Of a stretch of 40,729 nt of DNA, positions 22,627 through 31,082 are shown in pieces (the stretch's first letter is position 1; each line of letters opens with the position of its first letter). The notes beneath the pieces are model-generated. The model was not told where the DNA came from. It saw only the letters and a list, made by a program, of their open reading frames with translations, and did not search any database. Source of the stretch: an uncultured Oscillospiraceae bacterium (GTDB lineage: Bacteria; Bacillota_A; Clostridia; Oscillospirales; Oscillospiraceae); contig CAJTTS010000022.1 in assembly GCA_910579155.1 (NCBI GenBank), positions 1 through 40,729 of the forward strand, given 5' to 3'. The translations under genes and the position numbers were made by a program.

Positions 22627-24086
22627 ACGGCAAACTGTTTTTGGACGCCATGGAGGGCATCCAGGACGAATACATCCTCAGCGCCCAGGCCCGCCTCGGC
22701 TATATTCCGGCCAAGGGCAAGCGCCGGGGCCTTCCCGTCAGGCGGGCCTTCACCGTGGCCCTGGCGGCGGCGCTGGCGCTGCTGTGCACCGTGGCCGCGG
22801 CCATGGCGGTGAGCCCGGAATTCCGTCAGGCCGTGATCTCCCTGTTCCAGCTCGGCGAGGTGGAGCGGATACCCGGCGTCCCGGAGGACGCCAACGAGGT
22901 AAAGCAAATCACCATCGGCGGCAAGGTGTCCGCCCAGTATGTGAAGCTGGAGGGAGCCTGGTACACCGACGACGGGCAGGAACTCCTCCTGCGGTGGGAT
23001 GCGGAGCCGGAGAGCGTCTGGGACCGCCAGCCGGAGCATTTCTACGACCTGGTCGGCGGCGAATTGGTGGAGGTGGGGGCGGACGCCCCGGAAACCACCG
23101 CCCATCTGAGCTGGCTGGGCTGGGAGATCGACATCCGCTTCCGCTCCTTCCCCCACAACGATCGGCTCTACGTCTATGACCAGGCCGTCACGGGCTTCGG
23201 CGGCCCCGACCTCCCCGCCGGAACGGTATACGCCGAGCGCCTGGGCTCCCGCACCGACATGGCGGTGCTCCGGGGGGAATGCTACCAGCCGGTGGACACC
23301 AGCCGGGCCTGGATCTGCGACCTGAAAACCGGCCAGGTTTGGGACGTGCTGGCGGAGTGCGGCTTCGCCGAGGACAGCGCGCTCGGCCCGGTCCTGTTCG
23401 CCGAGGATTTGAAGCACGCCCTGGTCCGGGCGTGGGACGGCGTCCCCGGCTCCGGGCTGACCCCTTACCTGGCAGACCTGGAGGAAAAGACCTATACCCC
23501 GCTCAGTGAGCTGATGGGCCTGGACATCGAAACCACCTTCGGCCGCTATGAGGCCACCTTCTGCGGCAGCGACACGGTGGTGCTGGCCATGGCCCCCCTG
23601 TGGCGGCCCGAGCCCACCAGCGTGTGGGCCTACCACATCCCCAGCGGCATGACCGCGCCTACGGTGCAGAAGGAGGCGGAGCTGGAGGAGATTTGGTCCG
23701 GAGACCCCTATGGTCAGTTCCTGGCCCAGCAGGTGGATGAGGACGGCTGCGTCACCATCCTGGACCTGCACACCGGGGGCCGGGTGAAGCTGGAGGGCAT
23801 CACCGTCGCCCAGGGGCAGCGCTGCTATCTCAAGGCCAACCCCTCCCAGACCAAGCTGCTGTGGGCGGAATGGGACGGCGGGGCCAACCTAAGCCGGCTG
23901 GGCGTGGTCGATCTGGAGCGCGGGGTGTTCACCGCCTTCGCCCGGGAGAACCTGGACATCCAGTATAACGATGTGACCTTCTGGATGGGGGACAACCGGG
24001 TGGCGGTCATGATGGACCTCCACACCGGCGAACCCTATGACTCCTATTCCACCAGCGAATATTACCTGTGCGTCTACGAATTCTAA
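22623..24086 (+). CDS. Membrane anti-sigma factor with large extracytoplasmic domain
   Basis: This 487-residue partner of the ECF sigma factor starts at a TTG overlapping the sigma stop, behind GGAGGGG. A short cytoplasmic part (about 1-40) begins MNGKLFLDAMEGIQDEYILS, typical of this anti-sigma group. One membrane helix follows (about 41-63, AFTVALAAALALLCTVAAAM). Some 420 extracytoplasmic residues come after it, with repeated strand-like blocks (SAQYVKLEGAWYTDDGQELL, TSVWAYHIPSG, ANLSRLGVVDLERGVFTAF), suggesting a beta-propeller-like sensor. Signal unknown. The anti-sigma role is inferred from topology and position. Confidence 0.8.
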   Translation: MNGKLFLDAMEGIQDEYILSAQARLGYIPAKGKRRGLPVRRAFTVALAAALALLCTVAAAMAVSPEFRQAVISLFQLGEVERIPGVPEDANEVKQITIGGKVSAQYVKLEGAWYTDDGQELLLRWDAEPESVWDRQPEHFYDLVGGELVEVGADAPETTAHLSWLGWEIDIRFRSFPHNDRLYVYDQAVTGFGGPDLPAGTVYAERLGSRTDMAVLRGECYQPVDTSRAWICDLKTGQVWDVLAECGFAEDSALGPVLFAEDLKHALVRAWDGVPGSGLTPYLADLEEKTYTPLSELMGLDIETTFGRYEATFCGSDTVVLAMAPLWRPEPTSVWAYHIPSGMTAPTVQKEAELEEIWSGDPYGQFLAQQVDEDGCVTILDLHTGGRVKLEGITVAQGQRCYLKANPSQTKLLWAEWDGGANLSRLGVVDLERGVFTAFARENLDIQYNDVTFWMGDNRVAVMMDLHTGEPYDSYSTSEYYLCVYEF

Positions 24087-24103
24087 ACGGGAGGATTTGC
24101 AAA

Positions 24104-24949
24104 ATGAAACCATTCTGTCTGCTTGTTCCAGGGCTGGTCCTGGCCCTGATCCTCACCGGCTGCGCGGCGGACGCGGCAATGCCCGCCCAGCCGCCGGAGC
24201 CGTCCCCCGCCCCGGCGGCGGAGTCCGCCCCACCCCCCGCCAAAGCCCCCGTTCCCGTCCCGGCCGAAGCGCCCACCCCCTCCCAGGCCGAGCCGTCCCA
24301 AGAGCCCGAAGAGGGCGACTACTTCGACAACGCCCTGTTCGTGGGCGACTCCATCATGGAGGGCGTCCGCCAGTACGTAGCCGCCCGGCGGCAGGAGGGC
24401 GAGGCATTGGGCACGGCCCAATTTCTCACCTCCACCACGGGAATCTCCCTGGCTGATTTAACCGGGGACCGGGAGCCGGGCGTCCAATTCAGCTACAAGG
24501 GTGAGGCGCGGCCCCTGGAGGACATTGTGGCGGACATCGGCCCCCGGCGGGTATTCCTGCTGCTGGGGCTGAATGACCTGGCCTCCGACCCGGACCCGGT
24601 GGTAGAGGATGTGGTGAGCCGTTACACCCGGCTGATTTTGAACCTCCGCTCGGCCTGCCCCGGGGTGGAGTTCATCGTCATCACAAATCCGCCCAAGGTG
24701 GCCTCCCAATGGCTGCCGGACTACACCGCCAACCGGAATTTCGGCAACGCGCTGATCGGTGAATTTGTGGACGAACTCAAGGCGATATGCCCGGAGTGGA
24801 ACATCGAGTATGTGGACGCGTACGAGGCGCTCAAAGACGAAAACGGCGCGCTACCCGACGACTACTGCCGGGACGGCTTCCTCCATCTGAACCACCGGGG
24901 CGCGTCGGTGGTGGTGGACGCGCTGGAAGCCTTTGCCGGGGGGCGGTGA
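24104..24949 (+). CDS. SGNH/GDSL-family hydrolase lipoprotein
   Basis: This 281-residue exported lipoprotein has the signal LLVPGLVLALILTGC with the lipobox Cys at about 21. A linker of some 45 residues of Pro, Ala, Glu and Ser then spans the wall region. The SGNH domain shows FVGDSIMEG (Ser83 nucleophile), LLGLNDLA (Gly and Asn of the oxyanion hole), IVITNPPK and DGFLHLNHRG (Asp-His pair). Such enzymes remove acetyl or acyl groups from glycans or peptides on the cell surface. The start is chosen for its GGGAGGATTT site. It lies in the ECF operon, so it is probably part of that envelope response. Confidence 0.88.
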   Translation: MKPFCLLVPGLVLALILTGCAADAAMPAQPPEPSPAPAAESAPPPAKAPVPVPAEAPTPSQAEPSQEPEEGDYFDNALFVGDSIMEGVRQYVAARRQEGEALGTAQFLTSTTGISLADLTGDREPGVQFSYKGEARPLEDIVADIGPRRVFLLLGLNDLASDPDPVVEDVVSRYTRLILNLRSACPGVEFIVITNPPKVASQWLPDYTANRNFGNALIGEFVDELKAICPEWNIEYVDAYEALKDENGALPDDYCRDGFLHLNHRGASVVVDALEAFAGGR

Positions 24950-24954
24950 CGGGT

Positions 24955-25431
24955 ATGCGCAGGTATCTGATTGTCCTGGCGGCCTTGGCCCTGCTGCTGT
25001 CCGGGTGCCGGGGGGAGGCAAAAGAACTCCCGGCACCCGCGGAGCTGTTCGCCGAGATCCAGGCCGAGGTGGAATTGCCGGAAATGATAAACACCGCCGA
25101 GACAGACTTGGAAGCCCTGACCGGCATCGGACCGGACAGCTACGACAGTGCGGTATGCTATCGGCTATGCGAGGGCACGGCCCCGGACGAGCTCATCATC
25201 GTCCGGGCCAATTCCGCCGGGGACACGGACAAGATCCAGGAGCTTCTGGAAAAGCGGCTGGATGATAAGCGGGAAGCGGGCACGCTCTACCTGACGGAAT
25301 ACCAGCCCATGCTCCAGGCCGGGGTAGTCCGGCGGGACGGGCTGACCGTCTCGCTGATCGTGTCCGGCCAAGTGGAGGAAATCGCCCGGGTCTATGACGA
25401 CAGCCTCCAGGCCGTCACTGGTCCTGGGTGA
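24955..25431 (+). CDS. DUF4358-type lipoprotein
   Basis: This 158-residue predicted lipoprotein has a signal MRRYLIVLAALALLLSGC with the lipobox Cys at 18. The soluble part (ELFAEIQAEVELPEMI, LTGIGPDSYDSAVCYRL, DELIIVRANSAGDTDKIQEL, LEKRLDDKRE, YQPMLQAGVVRRDG) has the order seen in DUF4358 proteins, a family of unknown function common in Clostridia. It starts 5 bases after the SGNH gene, so the two are co-translated and may act together at the cell surface. Its last 17 bases overlap the end of the convergent membrane-protein gene. Confidence 0.8.
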   Translation: MRRYLIVLAALALLLSGCRGEAKELPAPAELFAEIQAEVELPEMINTAETDLEALTGIGPDSYDSAVCYRLCEGTAPDELIIVRANSAGDTDKIQELLEKRLDDKREAGTLYLTEYQPMLQAGVVRRDGLTVSLIVSGQVEEIARVYDDSLQAVTGPG

Positions 25432-26707
25432 CGGTCATATTGGGCCAGCGCGCCTCTATGCGCTCGTCGCCGTACTGCCGGTCCAGAAACTGCTCAAAGC
25501 TGTTGGCCGGCTCCGGGTACACTGCCCGGACGTTGTAGCGCACCATGGCCGCGCTGGTCAATATGGTGTTGCAAGCCATAAACAGCAGCACAATCCAGGT
25601 TGCGATTTTTCCCGCCAGGGGCGGAACGGACTCAATCCCCCTGGACATGGGCGGATAGATGACCTTGATCCACACCACCGCCAGCACGCCCCAGAAGAAG
25701 CAAAACAGCACGTTGGTCCGCCCGCCGATGTTCAGCGGCATATCGCTGTAGTCCCAAAACACCGTACCGAACACCAGCTCGGTAAACACGCTGCACATGT
25801 ACTCATAGGACCCGCCGATGACGAAGCCCGCAGCAAACACATAGCGGTCGTCCTTGTCCGCCAGCCGCCGGAGGGTCACCGTCAGCACCACCGCCCCCAG
25901 TCCCCAGACAAAGCTGAACGGGCCATAGAGCACGCTGGAGCGGTTCATCCACTGGCCGTCCACCAGGCCGCACCAGAAGGTCTCGATGACGTCCCCCAAC
26001 AGGGCGGACACCAGGAACACCCACACCAGTTTGTCCCAGCACAGGCCCTTGGCAAAGGTATACGCCCCCTGCTCCTGCCCGTCCGCCTGCTGTATCCCCG
26101 GATAGGCCTTTTGCAGGCGCTTCCACACCATGTTGTAGAGCCAGGCGGCCAGCCTCCCCTGCTTTCCCTCCGCCAACCGCTCCTCGTAGGGGGATGCGTC
26201 CCCGGTACGCACGGCGTAAAACACCGCAGAAAAGTCCAGCGCCGTCAGCGTCAGCACAACGACGACCACAACCCGCTTGGCTGGCTCGGGCGTCAGCATC
26301 ACCCCCGCCATCAGCACCGGGTGGATCATGAGGTATACCAGATAGTAGACCGCCGCCACGGCGACGGAGGCCAGCACCCCCTTCCCGGTGCCGGACAGCA
26401 GGCGGCTGCGCTCCTGATTCCACTCGATTTTTGGCCCTACCCGGCGGAAAAAGTGGTCGGCCACGCTCTCCACCACGGCGGCGGCCACCATAACGGTCAG
26501 GAAGGACAGGACGTGGCGGTCCGCCAGGGTGGGCAGCACCAGGATCAGCAGGTCGAAGGTGACGCCGTAGGCCAAAATCAGCGGCAGGCTCAGGACGCCC
26601 CGGTTGCAGAACTGCCGCCGGGTGACGGTGTAGTATCCCGCCTCCGCGACCCACCCCAGGAAGGAATAGATCAGCAGATAGAGCCCTAAATCAGTTATGC
26701 TGTACAT
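25415..26707 (-). CDS. CmpB-type multi-spanning membrane protein (putative ABC permease) with internal duplication
   Basis: This 430-residue protein has about ten to twelve membrane helices, of the family annotated as putative ABC transporter permease (CmpB type). Two related units can be seen: SFLGWVAEAGYYTVTRRQFCNRGVLSLPLILAYG near the front, and ALLGDVIETFWCGLVDGQWMNRSSVLYGPFSFVWG in the second half. They share a Gly..Glu...Asn-Arg..Leu..Pro...Gly spacing. Most family members have one such unit. No ATPase gene adjoins it, so a transport role is unproven. It is convergent with the ECF operon. Confidence 0.78.
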   Translation of the reverse strand: MYSITDLGLYLLIYSFLGWVAEAGYYTVTRRQFCNRGVLSLPLILAYGVTFDLLILVLPTLADRHVLSFLTVMVAAAVVESVADHFFRRVGPKIEWNQERSRLLSGTGKGVLASVAVAAVYYLVYLMIHPVLMAGVMLTPEPAKRVVVVVVLTLTALDFSAVFYAVRTGDASPYEERLAEGKQGRLAAWLYNMVWKRLQKAYPGIQQADGQEQGAYTFAKGLCWDKLVWVFLVSALLGDVIETFWCGLVDGQWMNRSSVLYGPFSFVWGLGAVVLTVTLRRLADKDDRYVFAAGFVIGGSYEYMCSVFTELVFGTVFWDYSDMPLNIGGRTNVLFCFFWGVLAVVWIKVIYPPMSRGIESVPPLAGKIATWIVLLFMACNTILTSAAMVRYNVRAVYPEPANSFEQFLDRQYGDERIEARWPNMTVTQDQ

Positions 26708-26794
26708 GGATGGTCACAGCCTTTCTCTCTCGTTCGGTTTCGTTCCCTATACTTTACCCAATTTTCGCCAAAAAAGCAAGAGCGGACGCAGACA

Positions 26795-26823
26795 TTGACA
26801 GATCGGCCCGCCCCCGCTAAAAT
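26795..26823 (+). promoter_or_regulatory. sigma-A promoter of the MATE gene
   Basis: TTGACA (26795-26800), 17 bases, TAAAAT (26818-26823): a perfect -35 and near-perfect -10. The transcript would start about 25 bases before the GTG. Confidence 0.78.
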
Positions 26824-26854
26824 AGTTTGGGATGATATACAGGGAGGGAACAAT

Positions 26855-28207
26855 GTGGATCAAGATCTGACAAAGGGGCCGGTGATGCGCTCCATGCTGC
26901 GCTTCGCCGTCCCCATGATTTTGGGCGACCTGCTCCAGCAGTGCTATAACGTGGCCGACACTCTCATCGTGGGCCGGTATCTGGGTCGAAACGCCCTGGC
27001 CGCCGTGGGCTCCTCCTTTACGCTCATGACCTTTCTCACCTCCATCCTGCTGGGCCTGTGTATGGGCAGCGGGGCGGTGTTCTCCATCCGCTTCGGCCAG
27101 CGGGACGCCGACGGCCTCCAAGAGGGGGCCCACGCCGCTTTCGCCCTCATCGCCGCCCTGACCCTGGCGCTGAACGCCGCCGCCTTCGCCTGCCTGGACC
27201 TGATCCAGGGTTTCCTCCGGGTGCCGGAGGAGGTGTGGGGGATGATGCGGGAGTACCTGCTGGTCATCTTCTGCGGCATCGCCGCCACCTTTTTGTACAA
27301 TTACTTCGCCTCCTTCCTCCGGGCGGTGGGCAATTCCATGGCGCCCCTCCTCTTCCTGGCGGCGTCCGCGGGGCTGAACATCGCGCTGGACCTGTGGTTC
27401 GTGCTGGGGCTGAAGCGGGGCGTACCCGGCGCGGCGGAGGCCACCGTCATCGCCCAGTACGTCGCGGGCCTTGGCATTACGGCCTATACGCTGGTCAAAT
27501 ATCCCCGCCTCCGCCCCGCAAAGGGCTTCCGGATCAAGCTCTCCCGGGTGCGGGAAATCGCCGGATCCTCCATCCTCACCTGCGTCCAGCAATCGGTGAT
27601 GAACCTGGGTATCCTGCTGGTCCAGGGGCTGGTAAACAGCTTCGGGCCCACGGTGATGGCCGCCTTCGCCGCAGCGGTAAAGATCGACGCCTTTGCCTAT
27701 ATGCCTGTCCAGGACTTCGGCAACGCCTTCTCCACCTTCATCGCTCAGAACTACGGCGCGAAAAAAGAGGAGCGCATCCAGGCGGGGCTGAAAGGCGCGG
27801 CGGCCGCTTCCATCCTCTTTTGCCTGGCGGTGTCCGCGCTGGTATTCGCGTTTGCCCGGCCCCTCATGGGCCTGTTTGTGGAGGCCTCGGAGGTGGAAAC
27901 CATCGCGGAGGGCGTGCGCTACCTGCGCATTGAGGGCGCGTTCTACTGCGGCATCGGCTGCCTGTTCCTGCTGTACGGCCTGTACCGGGCGGTGAGCCGG
28001 CCGGGTATGTCGGTGGTGCTGACGGTGGTCTCCCTGGGCACGCGGGTGGCGCTGGCCCATATTCTCTCCGCCCTCCCCACCGTAGGCGTGGCGGGCATCT
28101 GGTGGTCGGTGCCCATTGGATGGTTCCTGGCGGACGCCGTGGGACTGGCCTACTACCTGCTCCGGCATAAACGGCTGCTGGCCTGGGATGAACCCGCTTT
28201 TTCATAA
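26855..28207 (+). CDS. MATE-family efflux transporter
   Basis: This 450-residue exporter has twelve predicted helices and works as a cation-coupled antiporter for drugs or metabolites. The N-terminus (KGPVMRSMLRFAVPMILGDLLQQCYNVADTLIVGRYLG) is typical of the group. The second half repeats the pattern (GSSILTCVQQSVMNLGILLVQ, VNSFGPTVMAAFAAAVKID). The GTG is chosen because GGGAGGG lies 6 bases upstream and an ideal promoter lies just before. An earlier in-frame TTG is in fact the -35 box. It stands alone, divergent from the CmpB-type gene. Confidence 0.93.
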   Translation: MDQDLTKGPVMRSMLRFAVPMILGDLLQQCYNVADTLIVGRYLGRNALAAVGSSFTLMTFLTSILLGLCMGSGAVFSIRFGQRDADGLQEGAHAAFALIAALTLALNAAAFACLDLIQGFLRVPEEVWGMMREYLLVIFCGIAATFLYNYFASFLRAVGNSMAPLLFLAASAGLNIALDLWFVLGLKRGVPGAAEATVIAQYVAGLGITAYTLVKYPRLRPAKGFRIKLSRVREIAGSSILTCVQQSVMNLGILLVQGLVNSFGPTVMAAFAAAVKIDAFAYMPVQDFGNAFSTFIAQNYGAKKEERIQAGLKGAAAASILFCLAVSALVFAFARPLMGLFVEASEVETIAEGVRYLRIEGAFYCGIGCLFLLYGLYRAVSRPGMSVVLTVVSLGTRVALAHILSALPTVGVAGIWWSVPIGWFLADAVGLAYYLLRHKRLLAWDEPAFS

Positions 28208-28226
28208 AATCCTCGGTTTTTATCAC

Positions 28227-28303
28227 CCCGGAAATATTTTAATTTACAAACGGCCATCCCTGCTATATACTAATTTATCTGGCAAATTATTTAAACTTCC
28301 GGG
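28227..28303. repeat. Inverted repeats around the AGCS promoter
   Basis: CCCGGAA (28227-28233) and AATTT (28241-28245) are mirrored by AAATT (28284-28288) and TTCCGGG (28297-28303), bracketing the promoter. A second pair, ACGGCC-TCCC and GGGA-GGGCCGT, is offset from the first, so alternative pairings are possible. Confidence 0.45.
28243..28271 (+). promoter_or_regulatory. sigma-A promoter of the AGCS symporter gene
   Basis: TTTACA (28243-28248), 17 bases, TATACT (28266-28271). The leader to the ATG would be about 75 bases. Confidence 0.65.
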
Positions 28304-28352
28304 ACGGGCCGTAAGCTCCATCGCCCCCCGGCGCCCAAAGGAGGGCCCGGCC

Positions 28353-29768
28353 ATGAAGCTCATCGTCAACACCATTACCGCCGTCTACAACCTGCTGTGG
28401 GGCGACCTGTTCGCCATTCCCCTGCCCGGAGGAGGCTCGCTGGGGATTTCTCTGCTGGTGCTGCTGCTCATCCCCACCGGCATCTTTTTCACCATCCGCA
28501 CCCGGTTCCTCCCCATCCGTCTCTTTCCGGAGATGCTGCGGGTGACGGCGGAGAAACGGACCAACCGGGAGGGGAATGCCATCTCCGGGGTACAAGCCCT
28601 CATCGTGTCCACCGCCACCCGGGTGGGCATGGGCAACCTCATCGGCGTGGTGGCGGCCATCTCCGGGGGCGGCGCGGGAGCCGTGTTCTGGATGTGGATC
28701 ACCGCCCTGATCGGCTCGTCCACCGCTTTCATCGAGGCCACCCTTGCCCAGCTCCACAAGGAGGAGGACCCCCTCTACGGCGGCTGGCGGGGCGGCCCGG
28801 CCTACTATATTCACAACTTCGCCAAGGAGAAGCGGGGCGGGAAAATCGGGCGGTATTCCGTGACCGCCGTGTTGTTTGCCGTCTCCGGCCTCATCTGCTG
28901 GTGCGGCATCAGCCAGGTAATCGCCAACTCCGTATCCTCCGCCTTCCAGAACGCCTTCCACATCGAACCCATCTACACCGCCGCCATCCTGGTGGCCCTG
29001 TCCGCCGTCATTGTGCTGAGGAAAAATGCCACCGTGCGGGTGCTGGACGTGCTGGTGCCCATCATGGCGGCCTGCTACTTCATCATCACCCTCATCCTCA
29101 TCGGCATGAACATCACTGTGCTGCCTGACGTGTTCCGGCGCATCTTTGAGGAGGCTTTCGGCATCCGCCAGGCGGTGGCGGGGGGCTTTGGCGTCGTCAT
29201 CATGAACGGCGTGAAGCGGGGGCTGTTCTCCAACGAGGCGGGGTCCGGCTCCGCCCCCTGCGCCGCTGCGGCGGGGGACACCTCCCACCCCGCCAAGACC
29301 GGCCTGCTCCAGGCTCTGGGCGTGTTCATCGACACCATCGTCATCTGTAGCTGCACCGCTTTCATCATCCTGGTGACCCCGGCGGAAAAGGTGGCCGGGC
29401 TGGAGGGCATGGACTTGCTCCAGACCTCCATGCAGCACCATCTGGGGCAGTTCGGGGTGGTGTTCATCGCGCTGATCTTGTGGCTGTTCAGCTTCTCCAC
29501 CTTCGTAGGAATTTTGTTCTACGCCCGGTCCAACGTAGCCTACCTGTTCGGGGACAACTGGCTGTCCCAGACCTTGTACAAGGTGCTGGCCCTGGCCATG
29601 CTGTTTGTGGGCGGGCTGGCGGCGTACACCTTTGTGTGGGACCTGGGCGACGTGGGAGTTGGGCTGATGACCGTGTTCAACATCATCGTCATCATCCCCA
29701 TGTCGGGACAGGCCCTCGCCTCCCTCCGGGACTACGAAGGCCAAATGAAGAAGCGCAAACTGGAGTAA
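28353..29768 (+). CDS. Sodium:alanine/glycine symporter (AGCS family)
   Basis: This 471-residue amino-acid transporter of the AGCS family imports alanine or glycine with Na+. Clear family stretches are FTIRTRFLPIRLFPEMLR, GVQALIVSTATRVGMGNLIG, GGPAYYIHNF, NGVKRGLFSNEAGSGSAPCA and ILLWLFSFSTFVGILFYA-like helices near the end (ILWLFSFSTFVGILFYARSN). The frame is open for another 79 codons upstream. The ATG at AMKLIVNTI is chosen for its AAAGGAGGG site and because the family begins there. It is a single-gene unit with its own promoter and terminator. Confidence 0.95.
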   Translation: MKLIVNTITAVYNLLWGDLFAIPLPGGGSLGISLLVLLLIPTGIFFTIRTRFLPIRLFPEMLRVTAEKRTNREGNAISGVQALIVSTATRVGMGNLIGVVAAISGGGAGAVFWMWITALIGSSTAFIEATLAQLHKEEDPLYGGWRGGPAYYIHNFAKEKRGGKIGRYSVTAVLFAVSGLICWCGISQVIANSVSSAFQNAFHIEPIYTAAILVALSAVIVLRKNATVRVLDVLVPIMAACYFIITLILIGMNITVLPDVFRRIFEEAFGIRQAVAGGFGVVIMNGVKRGLFSNEAGSGSAPCAAAAGDTSHPAKTGLLQALGVFIDTIVICSCTAFIILVTPAEKVAGLEGMDLLQTSMQHHLGQFGVVFIALILWLFSFSTFVGILFYARSNVAYLFGDNWLSQTLYKVLALAMLFVGGLAAYTFVWDLGDVGVGLMTVFNIIVIIPMSGQALASLRDYEGQMKKRKLE

Positions 29769-29774
29769 AAAAGG

Positions 29775-29806
29775 GTCCGGTTTCCGTGGAAACCGGGCCT
29801 CTTGAC
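29775..29806 (+). terminator. Terminator after the AGCS gene
   Basis: GGTCCGGTTTCC and GGAAACCGGGCC form a 12-bp stem with one G-T pair and a 2-base gap, preceded by an A run and followed by a weak TCTT. Confidence 0.65.
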
Positions 29807-29874
29807 TGCCGAACCTCCGCTTGGCAATTAACCAGCGGTTATCAAACGCTGCTCCGTTCTTAATTTCGCCTCCA

Positions 29875-29903
29875 TTGAAACGTCCCGCTCCATCCTTTAT
29901 ACT
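29875..29903 (+). promoter_or_regulatory. sigma-A promoter of the XRE regulator
   Basis: TTGAAA (29875-29880), 17 bases, TATACT (29898-29903), some 33 bases before the ATG. Confidence 0.7.
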
Positions 29904-29936
29904 ATCCTCATGAAACCCGTACAGGAGGCGCATAAC

Positions 29937-31001
29937 ATGGAACTGAAAATTGGAGCAAGGGTAGCCCAGCTTCGCAGGAAAAAGGGCTTGACTCAGGAAC
30001 AACTGGCCCAGCGCCTGGGGGTGTCCGCCCCGGCGGTGAGCAAATGGGAGTCGGACAGCTCCTATCCCGACATCACCCTGCTGTGTCCGCTGGCCCGGGC
30101 GCTGGGGGTCAATGTGGACACGCTGTTGCAGTTTGAGGAGCAGATTTCCCCCCAGGAGGCGGTGGAGCGGGTGAACGCCGCCATGGACACGGCCCGGCAG
30201 GAGGGCTGGGAGGCGAGCCAGCGTATCTTGGACGAGCTGTTACACCAGTACCCCAGCTCGGACGCGCTGAAATACAATGCCGCCCTAGCCCAGAACGTCT
30301 TTCTGATGCTGGACCCAGGGGCGGCCCCAGAGCTTCAGCGGCAGTGGAGCGCCCGGAAAGTGGAGCTGCTGGAGGAGCTTCACGCCGCCGGGACGGGTTC
30401 CTATTGGGAGTCCGCCACCCTCATGCTGGCCCAGTCCGCCGCCATGGAGGACCGGTTCCAGGAGGCGGAAGCCCTGCTGGCGGAGCTTCCCGAACAGGCC
30501 ATCGACCCCACGGTGGTCAAGGCTCAAATCTTTCTCAAGAAGGGGGAGCCGGAGGAGGCGCTGAAGGTCACGCAGAAGCGCCTGCACACCCTGGCGTGGC
30601 TGGTCCAGAGCTGTTTGAGCGCCATGGTGTTCCCCGGCGTGCTGGACACGGAACGGGCGCTGGAGGTGTGCCGGGTCTATCAGGAAATAGACCGGCTGTT
30701 CGGGCTGGGCGGGCTATATGACGGGCTGTTTTTGGAGGTCTACACCAAGGCGGGCCGGTGGGAAGAGGCAGCGGACCGGCTGGAGCGCTACGTGGAAGCC
30801 ACACTGGGCACGGTGACGGTCCCCAGACCGGAGCTGTTTGCGCCGGGGGTGGAGACGGAGAAAAAGCCCGCCTCCTCGCCGGAGGTCCGGTTCCTGCTGG
30901 TCAAAGAGCTTGAGGAGGGGGAGGAGTTCCGGCCCCTCCTGGGCTATGAGAAGGGCCGGGCGGCGCTGGAAAAGCTGAAAGCGAACGTGGAGGCGTGCTG
31001 A
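29937..31001 (+). CDS. XRE-family regulator with TPR-like C-terminal domain
   Basis: This 354-residue protein has a helix-turn-helix of the Cro/C1 type at about 8-60 (LRRKKGLTQEQLAQRLGVSAPAVSKWESDSSYPDI). A long helical region follows whose pairs of helices read like degenerate tetratricopeptide repeats (QRILDELLHQYPSSDALKYN, QEAEALLAELPEQAID, EEALKVTQKRLHTLAWLVQ, WEEAADRLERYVE). Such proteins often sense peptides or small ligands; the target here is unknown. The ATG is chosen for its AGGAGG site 8 bases upstream. Monocistronic, between two amino-acid-type symporters, so either could be its target, but nothing shows this. Confidence 0.88.
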   Translation: MELKIGARVAQLRRKKGLTQEQLAQRLGVSAPAVSKWESDSSYPDITLLCPLARALGVNVDTLLQFEEQISPQEAVERVNAAMDTARQEGWEASQRILDELLHQYPSSDALKYNAALAQNVFLMLDPGAAPELQRQWSARKVELLEELHAAGTGSYWESATLMLAQSAAMEDRFQEAEALLAELPEQAIDPTVVKAQIFLKKGEPEEALKVTQKRLHTLAWLVQSCLSAMVFPGVLDTERALEVCRVYQEIDRLFGLGGLYDGLFLEVYTKAGRWEEAADRLERYVEATLGTVTVPRPELFAPGVETEKKPASSPEVRFLLVKELEEGEEFRPLLGYEKGRAALEKLKANVEAC

Positions 31002-31011
31002 GCTGATGGAC

Positions 31012-31059
31012 AAAGCCGCCGCGGGGCAGGAATCGAATCCCTGCCCCGCGGCGGCTTTT
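31012..31059. terminator. Terminator between the XRE and NSS genes
   Basis: AAAGCCGCCGCGGGGCAGG pairs perfectly with CCTGCCCCGCGGCGGCTTT around a short loop, with TTTTC on the plus strand. The genes on both sides converge on it. Confidence 0.85.
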
Positions 31060-31082
31060 CTCCGTCAGGAGCAGCCCTTTCC

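Noticed and set aside
28272..28352. Glycine riboswitch before the AGCS symporter
   Set aside because: The leader is only about 75 bases and lacks the conserved tandem aptamer motifs.
28287..30002. Minus-strand open frame of 571 codons opposite the AGCS gene
   Set aside because: It is extremely Gly/His/Asp-rich low-complexity translation, antisense to a gene with clear AGCS motifs.
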